A stretch of DNA of 64,000 bases. It comes from Penelope pileata (Eukaryota > Chordata > Aves > Galliformes > Cracidae). The stretch lies in the NCBI GenBank assembly GCA_013396635.1, contig WBMW01003969.1, forward strand, positions 951,426-1,015,425, in the 5' to 3' direction. Below, piece after piece: positions 37,701-50,900 of this stretch (position 1 is the first letter of the stretch; each line of letters opens with the position of its first letter). Made by a program: the position numbers and the translations under genes. The notes beneath the pieces were generated by a model. The model did no database searches. It saw only the letters and a program-made list of their open reading frames with translations, and was not told where the DNA came from.

Positions 37701-39439
37701 GCTGTCGGCACCTGTCATTTAACTGACACTACGTGGCAAAGGCCTGCAGTTCTCCTTGAAGATAAATCTAACACCAGAGATCAAAATGGTTTACCACCGC
37801 TCATTTAGAGGACTTTTCCTCTTTGCGATTCTTCAGCACGCTCCCTGACTCAACCCTATTGCACAGTGCTCTTTCTCAAAACTTGGGCTGCTGTCAGACA
37901 GCAGTGACAGACTCCAAACCTTGTCTCTGAAGCAACCCATCACTTTCGTTGCTTTCCTCACAGCCACCCAAGGCTGCAGAATGCCTGCCTCTGTTAGCTT
38001 AAGCTTGTAGACTGTATGGGAGGAGGCAGGAGACAGCAGAGCACACGGAGTGACAGAAGGTCTTATTTAGTCACTTCAGTTACAAGGTTTTAAAAGTAAG
38101 TAATCTTCTCAACAATAAGACCAGCAAAGTTGAGTTAAAAGCATTCTTCTCATCTGAACTAATTCATTTCCCAAAGTCTGACATTCATCAGAACCTCAGG
38201 TTGAGGGAGCATGGGGAAATCCACACACATACTTCTGTGCATTATTCACCCACGCGGCAGTGACTTCCCGATACCCCACAAATTCTCACAACAAACCTTC
38301 ACTGGCATATTTAAATCCTAAACCTTGCTTTCAAAGCAAAGATGTGACATTTCACACACAATGCCCTCCTTCTGTGAATTTCTCCTTTGACAAAAAACAA
38401 AGCACCAGCAACCTGTTCTTCGAACACAGCCAGCACACGGTGAATGAAGGCACTACCCAGGGCCTTTATGGTCACAAGGGTGCAGACTCCTGCTTTCCCT
38501 ACCATGCACCTTTGTCCTTGCAGCGTGCTGTACTGAAACTGTTGAGGATATCAACTCAACCTTAAAAACACCAAACAATGAAAATAAAGATTTTGGAGGA
38601 GGAGTAGGGAGGAGGAAATAAGTTTTAGGGGTCACGTGTGGGTGTTGTTTTCATTTTTAACACAGATAATTTCAACTGACCTGTCTGACAACTCAGTAAC
38701 ATTGACACAGTGGGAAGACAGGTGATGGCAGAAGGTCAGTAGTTTGGGCACAGAGGCAGAAACATGCAGCAGAGACAGGTACAGGTTTCTGGCCTCACTG
38801 CTTGAGAAAGTGTCATGAGCATAGCTCATCCTCTATGCCTGTCCCTCACTGGAGTTTCAAATGCTCTTCCCAGGCAAGTCAATGTAGGCCATCAGCTTGC
38901 CCTTGAACTTGTCTGGACTTAATTTAGAGCTTAACATTTCCATACAAAGACTAGTAGAGTTTGTAACTTGGCTCCAGCACTTTCCATCCAGCCATTGTGA
39001 TCCCCTCTCTGGGCTGTGGGTTAGTGACAAAAGGACTAGGCTCTAGCTTGAAGATTACACTTCACCTTTTAATGTTCTCTTGCCAGTCTGCAGAGTGTTT
39101 GCCTCACAGCTGAGGGATCTGAAAATTTGTGTCAGCTCCTAGACTAATAAAAGATGTGTTCCTTTATAGAAAAAGTCAGACCGCAACAGGACTGGAGTTT
39201 GTCATTTTAAAAGGGCATGAGGCTCTACTTGAAAAACCACCTGACATTTGTTTTTACAGAACCCTGGAAAGACAGCATTTCAAGAGCTCTGGGTTCTTCT
39301 CTTTAAATTATCTTGGGATACTCAACACGCTGAAAACCATGAAACTGCATATGACTGCCAAGCGAACTGAAGCAATAAAAACACAGTATCTTTTAATACA
39401 ATATCCTCCATTAACACTGTCTGCAGTATTGTTAATTAC

Positions 39440-39453
39440 ATATATATATATAT
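39440..39453. repeat. (TA)n dinucleotide run
   Basis: Seven TA/AT steps lie within an AT-rich stretch. It is a short microsatellite in intron 3. Confidence 0.85.
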
Positions 39454-42400
39454 GTATTATGTATAATTTATAGTAAAGGCTTAGGTCTGAATCACATGTT
39501 AAGAGGTCCCAAATGCCTAATTAATTCAGTCTTCTCTCAGGTCTGAGGAGAGACTACTTCGCCTCTTATGTGCTGCAATATCAGGCAGTGAGAGGTCATG
39601 GGGGCCAGTTCAGGAGTTGCTTTGTGCTAAGTACACAGACCTGCTGTAACGCTGAATTATTTTAAAATAATTGATATGAGAGTAAACAAGGAGAATTGCT
39701 TTCATTAGCTAGAAAGATTAAGGACCAATCAGAATTGCTTTTCATTGACATTTTAGGCTGAGAAAGGTTTCCATCACCTTGAACTCTCTAACCAAAAAGC
39801 AATGCTACTATTCCAGACTATGTGGAATTTTATAATTCTCCATACGAAAGACTATTTGTCATCAAATAGGAAACTTTGTAAGACAAGAAGGGGTAGATGC
39901 CTGCACTGTTCAGAAACAGCATGAATTTGCTTACCCCTCCCACAACACAGAAAAAGACTGAAATAAGCCATCTCCTTGGTTGAGGATCAGAAAAATAATG
40001 ATGCGAATTAGAGGCAACAGAAGGCCTCAGAGCCTCAGAGGTAGCAGAATGGCTCCTTCCTGGCTCCTGTGCAGTGCACCATGAAGAACTATGTCTGCTG
40101 CCACTGCAAGAATGAGTAGTGACAATGGCACACTTCAGCACAGCAGTGGTGCATCCTACATAGAGGACTGAGGTAGACTGTACCCACAACTCCAATTTAA
40201 TCTGGTTTTTGAATAACTAGTGCAAGTATAAGAATATATGACTTCTGATATCCGTTTTTCCCCTTCTCAGGATTTATCTTAAACAATAAGGCAGAGGAGG
40301 CTTGTGATAAAAACACGGCTTCTAACCTTAAAAGAAGCAACATGCTGCATGGATTACCCTCCACTGTGTTAGTTTTGCTGGCTTATACCACAATTTCTGC
40401 TCTTCCTCCCCCTTAAGAAAGTACCTCCATAGCCATGTCTCTGGGATAAGCTCTCCACCAACTGCTATCTATGCACTTTAAATGTACCTACATTTGAGAA
40501 AGGTGGTATGGCTAGCCCATGGCTCATCCTCCTGGGAGGGTAGTCACTGTTGTCTGCCTTCCTTCCAGCAGGCACTCAAGCCCCTCAGCATGCTGCCTGC
40601 ACTGGACAACCACCTCCTCTACCATCAGCCTCTTCCAGGCATAGCAGCCACTGCTATTGCGTTACTTTCACAGGCCGAGTCTTCTCCTAGTTCAAGCAAG
40701 AGACAAACCCAACAGAGGCTGCTTAACATCTCCTAGTTCTGAGATAAGTACAGAAGAAAACACAGCAAGCCGAGTTCAAACTACAGCAGCCAGAGCTATG
40801 CTTGCGATGGGAGGATAAACCTTTGACGATATCCCAAATGCAGGTATTATTAACACTGCCATTTGGTAAGAACAGCAGCTGTGTAAAACAATGGCCAAAG
40901 TTCTAGCACACTACGTTGAGTGGTTTTGTTTATAGCACATGCACTTGTAGGAGGAAGAAGGAAAAATATGTATTTTTGAAAATTCAGCTTTGTTTTTCTG
41001 CTTTTGTGATCATCTGTTAAAAGATACTAAGAGGGCAGCCTAACAAATTATTCTGTACAGAAAGTATTTATTTTAGGCTTTCTGTGCAACTGTAGAGAAT
41101 GTTCTCAGGATAATTGTAGTTTATAGCTTTTCAAGATTTGTCATTGTGGGACACAGTCATCTGTTTCCTTTATTTCATTAGTAGCTATATTTATACCACA
41201 CTGAGTAGATATTATTCCCACATTATCCAACAGTACACCACAGAAGCAGTAAACCAAGTTTAGACTTCTGCCTAAGCCATGTCCGGGGCGAAGGAAATAG
41301 GAAAAGGCATTTTTCTATTATGATATTGGTCTCAACTTTGTGTGGTGGTTGAAGATCTTCCCTTCACTTACCTAGCAAGCAGCATAGTTAAAGAGGCAAG
41401 ATTCTTTTTCAAGTTCCCTTTAAATTCAACAAAATAATCAAATGATAATGTTTCAGATACATTTGGCAACAATTGTCTGAAAACAGTAGAAAGCTTGTTT
41501 GGACTTTCGCTAGCAAATGGTGCCAACTGTACAAATACGCCACCTCAGCTTTGGAAGTACTCATTAACAAAGGCAGAGTAACCTCTGACATGCAAACCTC
41601 AAACAATTCTCAATTCCAGGGTGTTTTCATTCTGTTAGAAAGTCTATCAGCTACAATTTGGTTTCATCTAATTTAGTTCAGAGCACCTATGTTAAATTAC
41701 CAAATTTGCAGGCAAATTTGTTCTATTGCCTTACTTGCTTCAGCTCATCTAGCATTAAGCAAGGAAAACAGTTACAATCTGGCAGGATACAGGGCCCTTG
41801 AGAGCTTCAATTTGTTGTAGAGTTCACCTACTAACCCCTATAAAAGTGACTTACAGCAGTGAGTTACAGTAAATGTAATTAATAGAATGACTTGTTAGTC
41901 TTCCCTCCATTAGCCTTCTGCCCCTTCACTGAAGGCAGGGCTTAGGTATGTGACATCCACACTTTTTTCAGCAAAATTTCACATCCACTAGGACTGCAAC
42001 CAAAACTTCCCTTCAGGAAGGAGTAACCCAGGCTTACAAAAGAAATGTCATGCTCCCCAGTGCAATAAGAGGGCCAAGATTTGATCCAGTAGATTTACTT
42101 CTTCCCCTCAGAGCTTCATAGCAGCTCCATTTTATTCTGTTCAGAATCATGTTTTACATAATGCTAGCAAGTCAGTTACATGCATCTGTTACCAAACGAA
42201 ATGAAGTGCTGGGGGGCAGGGGGCCACCACTTCTACGTGATAATTTGAAAATCAACAAAAAAGAGTATCTAAATTTAAATGGAATTTACCATTATTTTCA
42301 GTAGTACATTTCCTCCTCAATGCATCTCTACATTCTATATAGATCAGTATACTAAGCTCTAGCTGTTAACGCATTATCAACAGACAACTTAAGACTAATT

Positions 42401-45070
42401 TATTTCCACAGTAACTGTATGCTTCACATTGTATCTAAAAAAGACAAATCATATTTCATATCCACTGAGATGTGCATTTCTTCATTATATTTGCATTTCA
42501 ACTGGCATCCAAGATTCTTCCTAGACACAGTTGTTCCAGAGCCGTATGTTTAGCTAACAAAATCCTACATGACGTAGCAAAAAATCGTTAGGAAAATGCA
42601 AATGTAACAAACAGACATGCAAACTCAAAGATATCTTTATCTGAACAATCCTCCCATCCTGTATGCCAAAACACTACACTATGTTCCAAAAGCATATCTG
42701 CTACACGTGTTCCAGTTTCTGAATGTTTGTTTCTCCTCGGAAGTTTCTATCAGAGGTTTCAGGGGGTTCTTGTTTTTCATTTTCTCACCCCCACTCCTTC
42801 CGGTTTTGGTGGCTTGAACATTCTCATCTGTCACACACTGACGTGCATTTCGGATGTCATAGAATTTACCATCACAAACTTGTACTTCATATTTGAATAA
42901 ATAAGAACATGCCTACTCCGAGGTCCAGTCACCCTTGAAGTCAATATTACAGCATCAAGAGGAAGTTCTAGCAATATTAAACAGTGATTAAAAAGGAACT
43001 TAGCTAGCCAGCCATCTTCAAAAAAACAGCTACTTATCAAATTCTCACCATTTTAATACACACAGTGTTCTCTCTCTTTCTCTCTTGAAACCCCCTCAAA
43101 ACGAGCCAAACAAAAAACGCAAGCAGATGTCTTAAATGTACCATATCGCACAGGAAACAGGCAAATTCACAAGCTCAGTAATATCTGAACTTAAAATTAG
43201 TCTCCCTGGATGGAAGACACAACCCCCAATTCTCTTCTTTGAGAAAGTTCACTGCTGGATGAGCATGGGTAACCACGTTTTCTTCATCAGAAATGTCTCA
43301 TGATGACATAATATAACAAGCAATCTCTGTAATGCAAACAAAGGGCCCCTATTAGCAGAATTCAGCGTTTCAGTGGAAAAGAGCTTATTCTAGCATTAAG
43401 CTAATCAAACTTTTCCAGTAGGGACCTCTTCCTAACCTCCCTTGCTCAAGCCTCTTCAAGAAAGTCTCTTAAGACTAAGCTGAAAATACATATATACAGT
43501 AGCTATTCCTTTTAAATATTACATACTTTGTTCCTATAAAATAATTCTGTCATCAAACTTCACTGGTTAGCTTTGCTGACAATGTTTCCTGTTCAGCAGG
43601 AACTTCACACGCAGTCACTTCAGAGCAATGCTCTTTCCAGAGCATTTTCCAATTACTAGCAAAAGTTACAGAATTAGTATCAGAAGGTGACAGTAATTCT
43701 GGAATCTTTTCTCCTCTCCAGTGACTTTCAGATATTTGTAACACTTCCACATCTTTGAAATGCTCTTCAAAATAAGTCTGTGGTAAGGAAGCAGGAGAAA
43801 AGAGGGGGAAGAAGAGAAAAAACTCAGACTACAATAGCTAATATGCACTGTAAAATCTCAACGTAGGTTGGTAACACCAGAATTTTGCCTTTTAGTGCTA
43901 CATCAGTAGAGTAATACATCAGTCTGCCTACATATGGATTCCGCCATGCATATAAAAAAAAAAATTAAACAATTTTTAAAAAAACAGTACATATTGCAGG
44001 AATAGTACCTCATTTTCCTGAAGCGGTAATTAAAAAAAAGTAAATAAAAATTGAGTCTGATCAATCTTTCAAGACTCAAAACAAAGGTCTCCCTCCATCT
44101 TCTGCAAGTCTGTTCTTTCACAAGCTGCTCTCAGCAGCTTTAAGACAAGATTACTCCAGCAGCTCCCGAAGAACTGCCTTCTAATGTCAGAGCTCCATTA
44201 TTAAAACAGGAACTAAGGGAACATGCAGAAAAGGAAACAATTTGCACTTCTCTATTGGCAATTTCATGGGTCCGGCTCATGTGAAGCGTTCAAAGACCCT
44301 TGTTTTGAGAGAGAGTAAAGCCTTTAGCAAGAAAAATACCAGTCCATGGCCTGCCAAGCTCATGGGCCACTGCAGTTGCAGAAAACTAGTGACACATAAG
44401 AGATCAGATGAAGAACTGAGCAGTTGAAAGAAGAGAGGTATTGTTTCCATGGCACAAGAATGAAACTGGAGATCAGAGAGACCAAAAAACTTTCCAAAAG
44501 CTCACTCAAAAAATCATAAACCAACCCCCTTCCTCCCTGGGATGCATATGCCAGAGCTAAACATTAATTTTCAATTATCTCACCTCCACCCTAATGTTTT
44601 CCCCTAACTCTTTCTCTGCAACGTAAATGCATGTCTGGACACAACTCGGAATTCTTGCTGTGTATTTTCTCAGGAATGTGTAGTTTAAATTGCTGCCATG
44701 TAGTTCTACAGAATAAAACGGACTTATTTCATGATGCCTGAGAGATGGAATTCTTGCTTCTTAAGGAAAGTGCTTTTGGCCCACAGCTTTGTCATTTACT
44801 GTACTGAGCATCCTGTGCTCTCAGAAACAAACGTGACTCTTACCTGAATGGATTTCTGAACACTTTGGCTTTAACACACTAAATTGGGTTAACAGATTGG
44901 GTTAACATACTAAAACAGCAGAAGTAACTCCCTACTTCAAGAAAAAGTTACAAGCTTCTGAGAAACATACTAAGAATTTGTAATTTTCCAATTATAAGCA
45001 AAAGGCATTCTAGTGCTTAGATAATTCAATCTGCTACATGCAAACCCTCCTACCCAGGGAAAGCCATTTG

Positions 45071-46213
45071 ATATAACCTGGATTTTGGTTGTAGTTTGAA
45101 TTTTGGCAAAGCTTTCAGCACTGTTTCTCACAGTATCCTTCTGGATAAATGTCTAGCCAACAGCTAGACCAAAACATAACGCAGCGGGTGAACAACTGGC
45201 TCAGGGGTCAGTCTCACAGGGTTGTAGAAAATGGAGTCACATCGGGCTGGTGGCCAGTCACCAGTGGGGTTGCGCAGGGCTCCATTTTAAGGGGCAGCTC
45301 TCTTCACTGTTTTCATCAATGACTTCCATACAGGACTTGAAGGTATACTAAGTAACTTTGCAAAGGACACTAAGCTGGGAGGAGCCATTGACTCCCTGGA
45401 GGATAGAGAGGCCTTGCAGAGATATCTTCAACAAATTAGAGGGCTGGGCAATCACCAACCACATTAAGTTCAACAAGACCAAGTGCCAGGTTCTGCACCT
45501 TGGACAGGGCAATCCTGACTGTATGTACAGACTGGGGGACAAGAGTCTGGAGGGCAGCCCCACGGAAGGGGATCTGGAGGTTCTGGCTGACAGCAAGTTG
45601 AATGTGAGTCAGCAGGGTGCCCTGGGAGCCAAAAAGACCAACCCTACCCGGGGGTGCACCAGGCCCAGCACTGCCATCTGGGTGAGGGAAGGGATTGTCC
45701 CCCTCTGCTCTGTGCTGTGTGGCCTCACCTTGGGCGCCACAGTATAGCAAGGTCATAAAACTATTGGAGTGTCCAAAGAGGGACTATGAAGATGGGGAAG
45801 GGTCTGGAGGGCAAGGCATATGAGGGGAGGCTGAGGTCCCTTGGTGTGCTCAGCCCAGAGCAGAGGAGGCTGAGGGGAGGCCTCATGGCGGCCTGCAGCT
45901 TCCTCACAAAGGGGAGCAGAGGGGCAGCGCTGAGCTCTGCTCTCTGGTGACAGCGACAGGGCCCGAGGGAACGGCATGGAGCTGTGTCAGGGGGTTAGGA
46001 AAAGGTTCTTCACCAGAGGGTGGTTGGGCCCTGGCACAGGCTTGCTCAGGGCAGTGGTCACAGCCCCAAGCTGCCAGAGTTCAAGGAGCATTTGGACAGC
46101 GCTCTCAGACATAGGGTTAGAATTTTGGGTGGTCATGTGTCAAGCCAGGAGATGTGGACCAAGCTAGGATCCTTGTGGGCCTGTTCCAACTCAGGATATT
46201 CTATGGTTCTGTG
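45071..46213 (+). mobile_element. CR1 LINE, 5'-truncated, about 1.1 kb
   Basis: On the plus strand the copy opens with a broken reverse transcriptase segment that can be read as FGKAFSTVSHSILLDKCLA. It continues through INDFHTGLEGILSNFAKD-like and IKFNKTKCQVLHLGQGN segments, both CR1 RT C-terminal signatures. Positions of about 45790-46213 match the CR1 3' region, including GTGACAGCGACAGGGCCCGA and AGGAAAAGGTTCTTCACCAG. The end is GATATTCTATGGTTCTGTG, the terminal 8-bp repeat with mutations. Several frameshifts are present. It lies antisense to RASA3. The 5' border around 45071 is approximate. Confidence 0.92.
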
Positions 46214-46696
46214 AAAGGTTGGTTTAACTGCCAGTTTTACTTTGGAAATTCAGCAGAATCTAAATAGATCAGGAAACAAGAAAGTCCTTAAAATTCATGG
46301 TAATCGACACTTGTTAGTGACTGCTTATTTACTTAGTTAAAATACATACATGCATAGCAAATACATAGCTAAGAGAAAGCCTCAATTTAAAGAAAGCTGA
46401 TGTATCTGAAAATAACAGAATATCTGACAGCAGATTAACACGTTAAATAAAACAGAACATTTTCTTGTTTAAAAATTCTTTTAATGAAGGTTAATTCATA
46501 CAGTTTCCACTAACTTTACACAGCTCTGAATCAGGCTTTACAACTCCCTGATACAAGGCAGTGAATGTAATCAGAAGTCACATTCTCACTGCAGTGTTAA
46601 ATGCAAAACCCACAAAAAGGAGACTTCAAAGCTAAGGCTCTTACCAAGTTCTCAAAACCCATGTCTTTGACAAAGGAGGTAATTCTTTTAAAATTG

Positions 46697-46726
46697 AAAA
46701 AAAAAAAAAAAAAAAGAGAGAGAGAA
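46697..46726. repeat. Poly(A) followed by (GA)n
   Basis: Nineteen A are followed by five to six GA units. It is a simple repeat in intron 3. Confidence 0.9.
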
Positions 46727-47110
46727 GATTGCTAGATTCTGCACACAGATGAGCCCAGCTAGGAACAAAGAATTTCCTAATTCATATGTAAAATAAAAAG
46801 CAAAAATTAACAAAAAAGAAGAAGCGAGTGACTGCATGACATACTAGTGTAATGTAGAGGTATATAAGAAGAGATCAGCATCACTATGCACATTAGCATA
46901 ATGCACTTTATAACATTATATACACTATTGCTCAACATGAGATAGCTTCCTCACTACAAGTTCTGACAAAACAGACACACCTCATTGATAGCTACAGCCA
47001 TACTATACTGGAATTTTTAAAAAAATGACAGTCAGGTATGAATTACTTCAAAATTAAGAGATGAGAAATGGAAAAAAATAAAAAGGAAAAAAAAAGAAAA
47101 CAAGACCAAA

Positions 47111-47157
47111 CAGTTAAAATGACTTAAAATGGAATCAGTTAAAATGACTTAAAACAG
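47111..47157. repeat. Tandem duplication, unit 25 bp
   Basis: CAGTTAAAATGACTTAAAA occurs twice, starting at 47111 and 47136, separated by TGGAAT. It is a recent-looking local duplication about 0.6 kb from the exon 3 donor. Confidence 0.88.
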
Positions 47158-47756
47158 TTCATCTCAAAGATAACTACTAAATTTCTGGAGGTTTTTAGAA
47201 AATTTATATACTTAAGTAGATAAATTGAGTCTTATCTAGTTTGCTGCATGTAAAATGCAAGGCAAATAATATCTGACAGAGCTTCCCAAAGTAAGCAACA
47301 GCTCGCTTTAACACTGTTTATAAAGTCTGTCTGTCTCCGCTGTGCTGTGAGTACCTATGACCAGGATCTATTATTCTGCATCTCATTACAGTAGTCATAG
47401 TTTATCCATTTTTCATGCAGGTAACTATAGCGAGCCCTAGAATATTGCAGGAACAGAAGACTTGGCATTTAAAAAATATGCAGTAACAAATGATGCTGTC
47501 AACATTTCAGCAGCGTTTCATTGACTATTTCAATTAAATTACAATCTGCATTCACTGCCTTAACAGCCTTTTTATAAGTAATACTGAAGGCACCTTTATC
47601 CTTTGACAGAAAGGAAAATGCTGAGCATTACTTACCACTGTCATTGTCAGACATAAAGACATATCAAGACCCCAACTCTTAAGACTATATATGATGTAAT
47701 AGTTGAAGTCCAAGAGAAGTAAGCTATAACAACAATAATAATTTACGATCACATAC

Positions 47757-47860
47757 CTATGATGGAATCCCTTCGAAAAACATCTCTGTCAAAAATATAA
47801 AACGACAGATGGCGAAAGGTCCGAGGAATTTCACAGTAAAAGTCTTCTCCATAGAAGGGG
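47757..47860 (-). CDS. RASA3: RASA3 coding exon 3 (middle of first C2 domain)
   Basis: This exon of 104 nt begins with the C that completes the Cys codon from exon 2. It then reads PFYGEDFYCEIPRTFRHL and SFYIFDRDVFRRDSII, and ends with the first base of a Gly codon. The match to RASA3 residues of about 59-92 is nearly exact. The acceptor is ACCCAG behind an unusually long T/TG-rich tract (plus-strand 47863-47927). The donor is GTATGT at 47751-47756. The segment covers the central C2A strands, and FDRDVFRRD lies at the third Ca2+-loop position of C2 folds. Intron 2 is phase 2 and intron 3 is phase 1. Loss of this exon alone would shift the frame. I recall human RASA3 having Ser where this copy has Thr in EIPRT, a conservative change expected between bird and mammal. 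Confidence 0.97.
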
Positions 47861-47862
47861 CT

Positions 47863-47927
47863 GGGTAAAAAAACAAAAAACAAACAACAAAAAAAAACAT
47901 ACACATAAACACACACACACACAAAAA
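47863..47927 (-). promoter_or_regulatory. RASA3: Extended TG/T-rich polypyrimidine tract at exon 3 acceptor
   Basis: On the transcript strand a run of seven GT units (plus-strand 47909-47922) precedes TTTATGTGTATG and a series of T-runs broken by single G. These lead into ACCCAG at the exon 3 border. A (TG)n tract followed by T-rich DNA next to an acceptor is the layout known from CFTR exon 9, where UG-repeat binding by TDP-43 and tract length change exon inclusion. An effect here is inferred, not shown. Confidence 0.6.
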
Positions 47928-50900
47928 GAAAGAAATTAGTGTTGGTATCCTGGAGGAGCCAGCGTGCTTACATTTCACAGCCAGAACATCACTCTGGGCT
48001 GCGACGGTCACTCCCTCCCATGAAGGTACACCTTCAAGCACCATTCCAATCCTACTCTTCCCACCTATCTTAAATGCCCACAGAACGAGATTTCCTAATG
48101 TGAAAAAAAAAGAGCAGGTACTTCTTTTTATTTGGAAAAACAAGAGCCCCTACAGAAGAGGGCAGAGACCCCGCTATCTGCTAACACACAGTTGATTAAA
48201 TATGGAGAGAGGTCCCGGCTGCCACACGATGCTTACAACAAACCATTGTAACAGAGATCACAGAAGCATGCAGATGAACAGGATAAGTGAAATACAGAGT
48301 GGATCAACGAACACATACGTATTTTTAAAGGATTTTGTTTACTTAGAAGTCTACAGCTGTGGCCTTTTTATCATCTCCTCCAAGGTTTCTAATTTAAAGC
48401 CAGATTCAGCCAACGGGTAGTACCTAAACCTCGGAGCCAACTCGGTGCTTCTTAACTGGTAGCCCTGTATCTATTTTTGCTTGCTGGAGTTTTATAGAAG
48501 AAGTTCTTTTACGGTAAGACAAGATTTTAAAAACATGAAAGTAAAAAACACTATCTCAGCATGAAATGCTCTTTAGAGACTCAGGGGGCTTTCTTTGAAT
48601 CTTACCAATTTAAATGGAAAAAAATATATATCTCAGACTCCTAATAGCAACCCTTTCAGTTTCTGTCTATCCAATTATACGGTTAAGGAATTACTTCTAA
48701 GAACTATAAGCATATATCAACATTATTTATTCATTGACAGGTCTACCATTTTACCACAGATGTTTAATTCCAAGTCACTCACGCTTCAGTAGATCTAAAT
48801 TAGCGGATACAATTTGAGTCACACAGACAAATAAAACAAGTACGGCAGAGGTAAACTTAAAAATAAATCTCTCATTTTAACAAGCTCAAAGCCAGCAGGT
48901 TTCTTCTTCTCCTTCCAAATACAGACCTCCTTATTGGCTTGGCTGAGTACAAAGATAGAAGACAGAACCGTGCTGTAGCTTTAATCACCACTGAGGGCTT
49001 ATGTTACAAAACTACGTAACCAGAAGTTTAAAATGTCCTTGCTTTAACTTTTGATTTTTCAGCCTGTTGTCAGCAGAGGCCATTCCCTTGATGTCTTTCA
49101 GGACACCAAAGCACAGGTATTTTACATCACCTGTATGCTTTTGCTTGTATTTCTGCCAACAGTAAAAATACACTCCCCAACAATTCCCTCATTGTCTCAC
49201 AAGCTAGCTGGCAAATATCATTCAAAGCACACAGGCATCACAAACTAGCTAACCACTGCGCTTGAAAAGATGCACATCCAGAGGCATCGCTCAAAGAACA
49301 TTTTGGTGGAGTCACTAGTCCACCAGCCACAAGGAAGGACAACTGGATAAATAGCAAAGCCCACAGTGCAGCCACGAGTCAAACTTCCTCACTGAAACAG
49401 GCTCCCACTCCTTGAAACAAATGCATCCAGGCATAAGTCAAGGCACTGTGACCCACTTAGTCAACCCTGCTGTGAAGATGGGAGAAAAACCAAGGGTTGG
49501 AAATGGCAGCAGATTTGAATGTTACATTCATCATAGCCAACACCTCCAATTCAGCGCTCTCAGCTAGGGCATCTTCATCCATTCTGCTCAGAGATTTCAT
49601 TTGGAATCAAGAATTCAGCAGCCACTGCTCCAGGTACAAAATATCTGAACTCTTTGAAACAAAAAGCTTCTACTAACCTGAGAGCTACCTGACTGTCCAG
49701 GGCAGCCATGCTTCAGGCAGCCCCTCATTCCTCGTTCTGTGCACATGGTGAATGTTTCCATGCACAGGCTTAACCCAGTGGGGCAACAGAAATGCCTAAA
49801 CATCATCCAAATATTTAGGGCATTATACATGCAAAACACTTTCATCGTTTTGAGCCCTAATACTCTGTTCAGCCATAAAATTGCCCTTTCTGCTGGAAGA
49901 ACATGACAGATGAATTTACTCACTAATGACCTTAGCATGAAATGATACTTAATGAACTGTGCATTATATGCCCATTTCTCTATCAAGGATATTAGAGAAG
50001 CTTCAGTATACTGGAAATACACACACATACACCCTATAAAGCCTACTTTAATTCAGCTCAGCTGATTCTGGGGGGGGAAGAGCTGGGAAGAGACACCAAC
50101 TGGGTTCTTTGGCAAGCGCCCTATTAATCATTGTCACGAGTGCTGGTTAGAGGCAGAAGATGTCTAAGACTAAAGCAAAACACACACAACGTTCAGAAAA
50201 GCAGACTGGACAACAGGAAGTGTCTAGTCCAAAACATGGTACCTGAAAGACACTAATTAACTAACAGAAGAAATGCTACCAAGACTGACTTAGCCACGCA
50301 CGGACCACATCTTGTCACTTGGTTTTAGCCCTCTAAGATCTCGAAGCCCTCGTAGATTCACAGCCTTCCATCACTCAGGTAACGCCCCAGAGTCACGCTG
50401 CGCTCCCAATAAAAGCAAGCAGATCCCCAGCCCAAGTACACTCACTCTCCCCTGTATAATTACCCTGCTAATTTTTAACTGTAGGAAATATTAAGATAAA
50501 TCTGATCCTCCCCCACCCCGATCTTGTGGAGCTCTGTAGAAATAATACCATCTTTCTGAGGGAATCAAAAGTAACCACACAAACCCTCTGAGCTCCCAGT
50601 TCAATGCACACTTATCCTCCGTGTATCTCCTCAGAACAGTACCAGTGCTGTCTCCCACCCAGACTTGAAGAGTAAGAGGTCGCAGCAGTCAAACCCCATG
50701 ATTTATTTCCCAAGCCAAATTATCGTGAGCACGAGCCCCAGGGCTCCAGAATGTTTTTTTCCAAAAGAACAGCTAAATGGCTCCCTCTTTGCCCTCTCTC
50801 CCCCAACAGCTAGTCAGATGACTTCAGTGAGTACTTTTGTTTTGACATGGCAATTAATAAAAAGCAGCAGCATCTGCTTACACAGCCCTCAGGAGTCTGA

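Larger units (their letters stand above)
34787..47756. other. RASA3 intron 3
   Basis: This is a phase-1 intron of 13.0 kb. The recognised content is a CR1 fragment (about 45071-46213), a TA dinucleotide run (39440-39453), a poly(A)/(GA)n tract (46697-46726) and a tandem duplication (47111-47157). The 34787-39439, 39454-45070 and 47158-47756 stretches show no gene or element I can name. A G-rich run near 42210-42222 and a pyrimidine-rich block around 36180-36470 are composition features only. Confidence 0.8.

Noticed and set aside
45348..45977. Several open frames on both strands around the CR1 at 45-46 kb
   Set aside because: They are fragments or antisense shadows of the decayed CR1 reverse transcriptase and 3' region, not independent genes.
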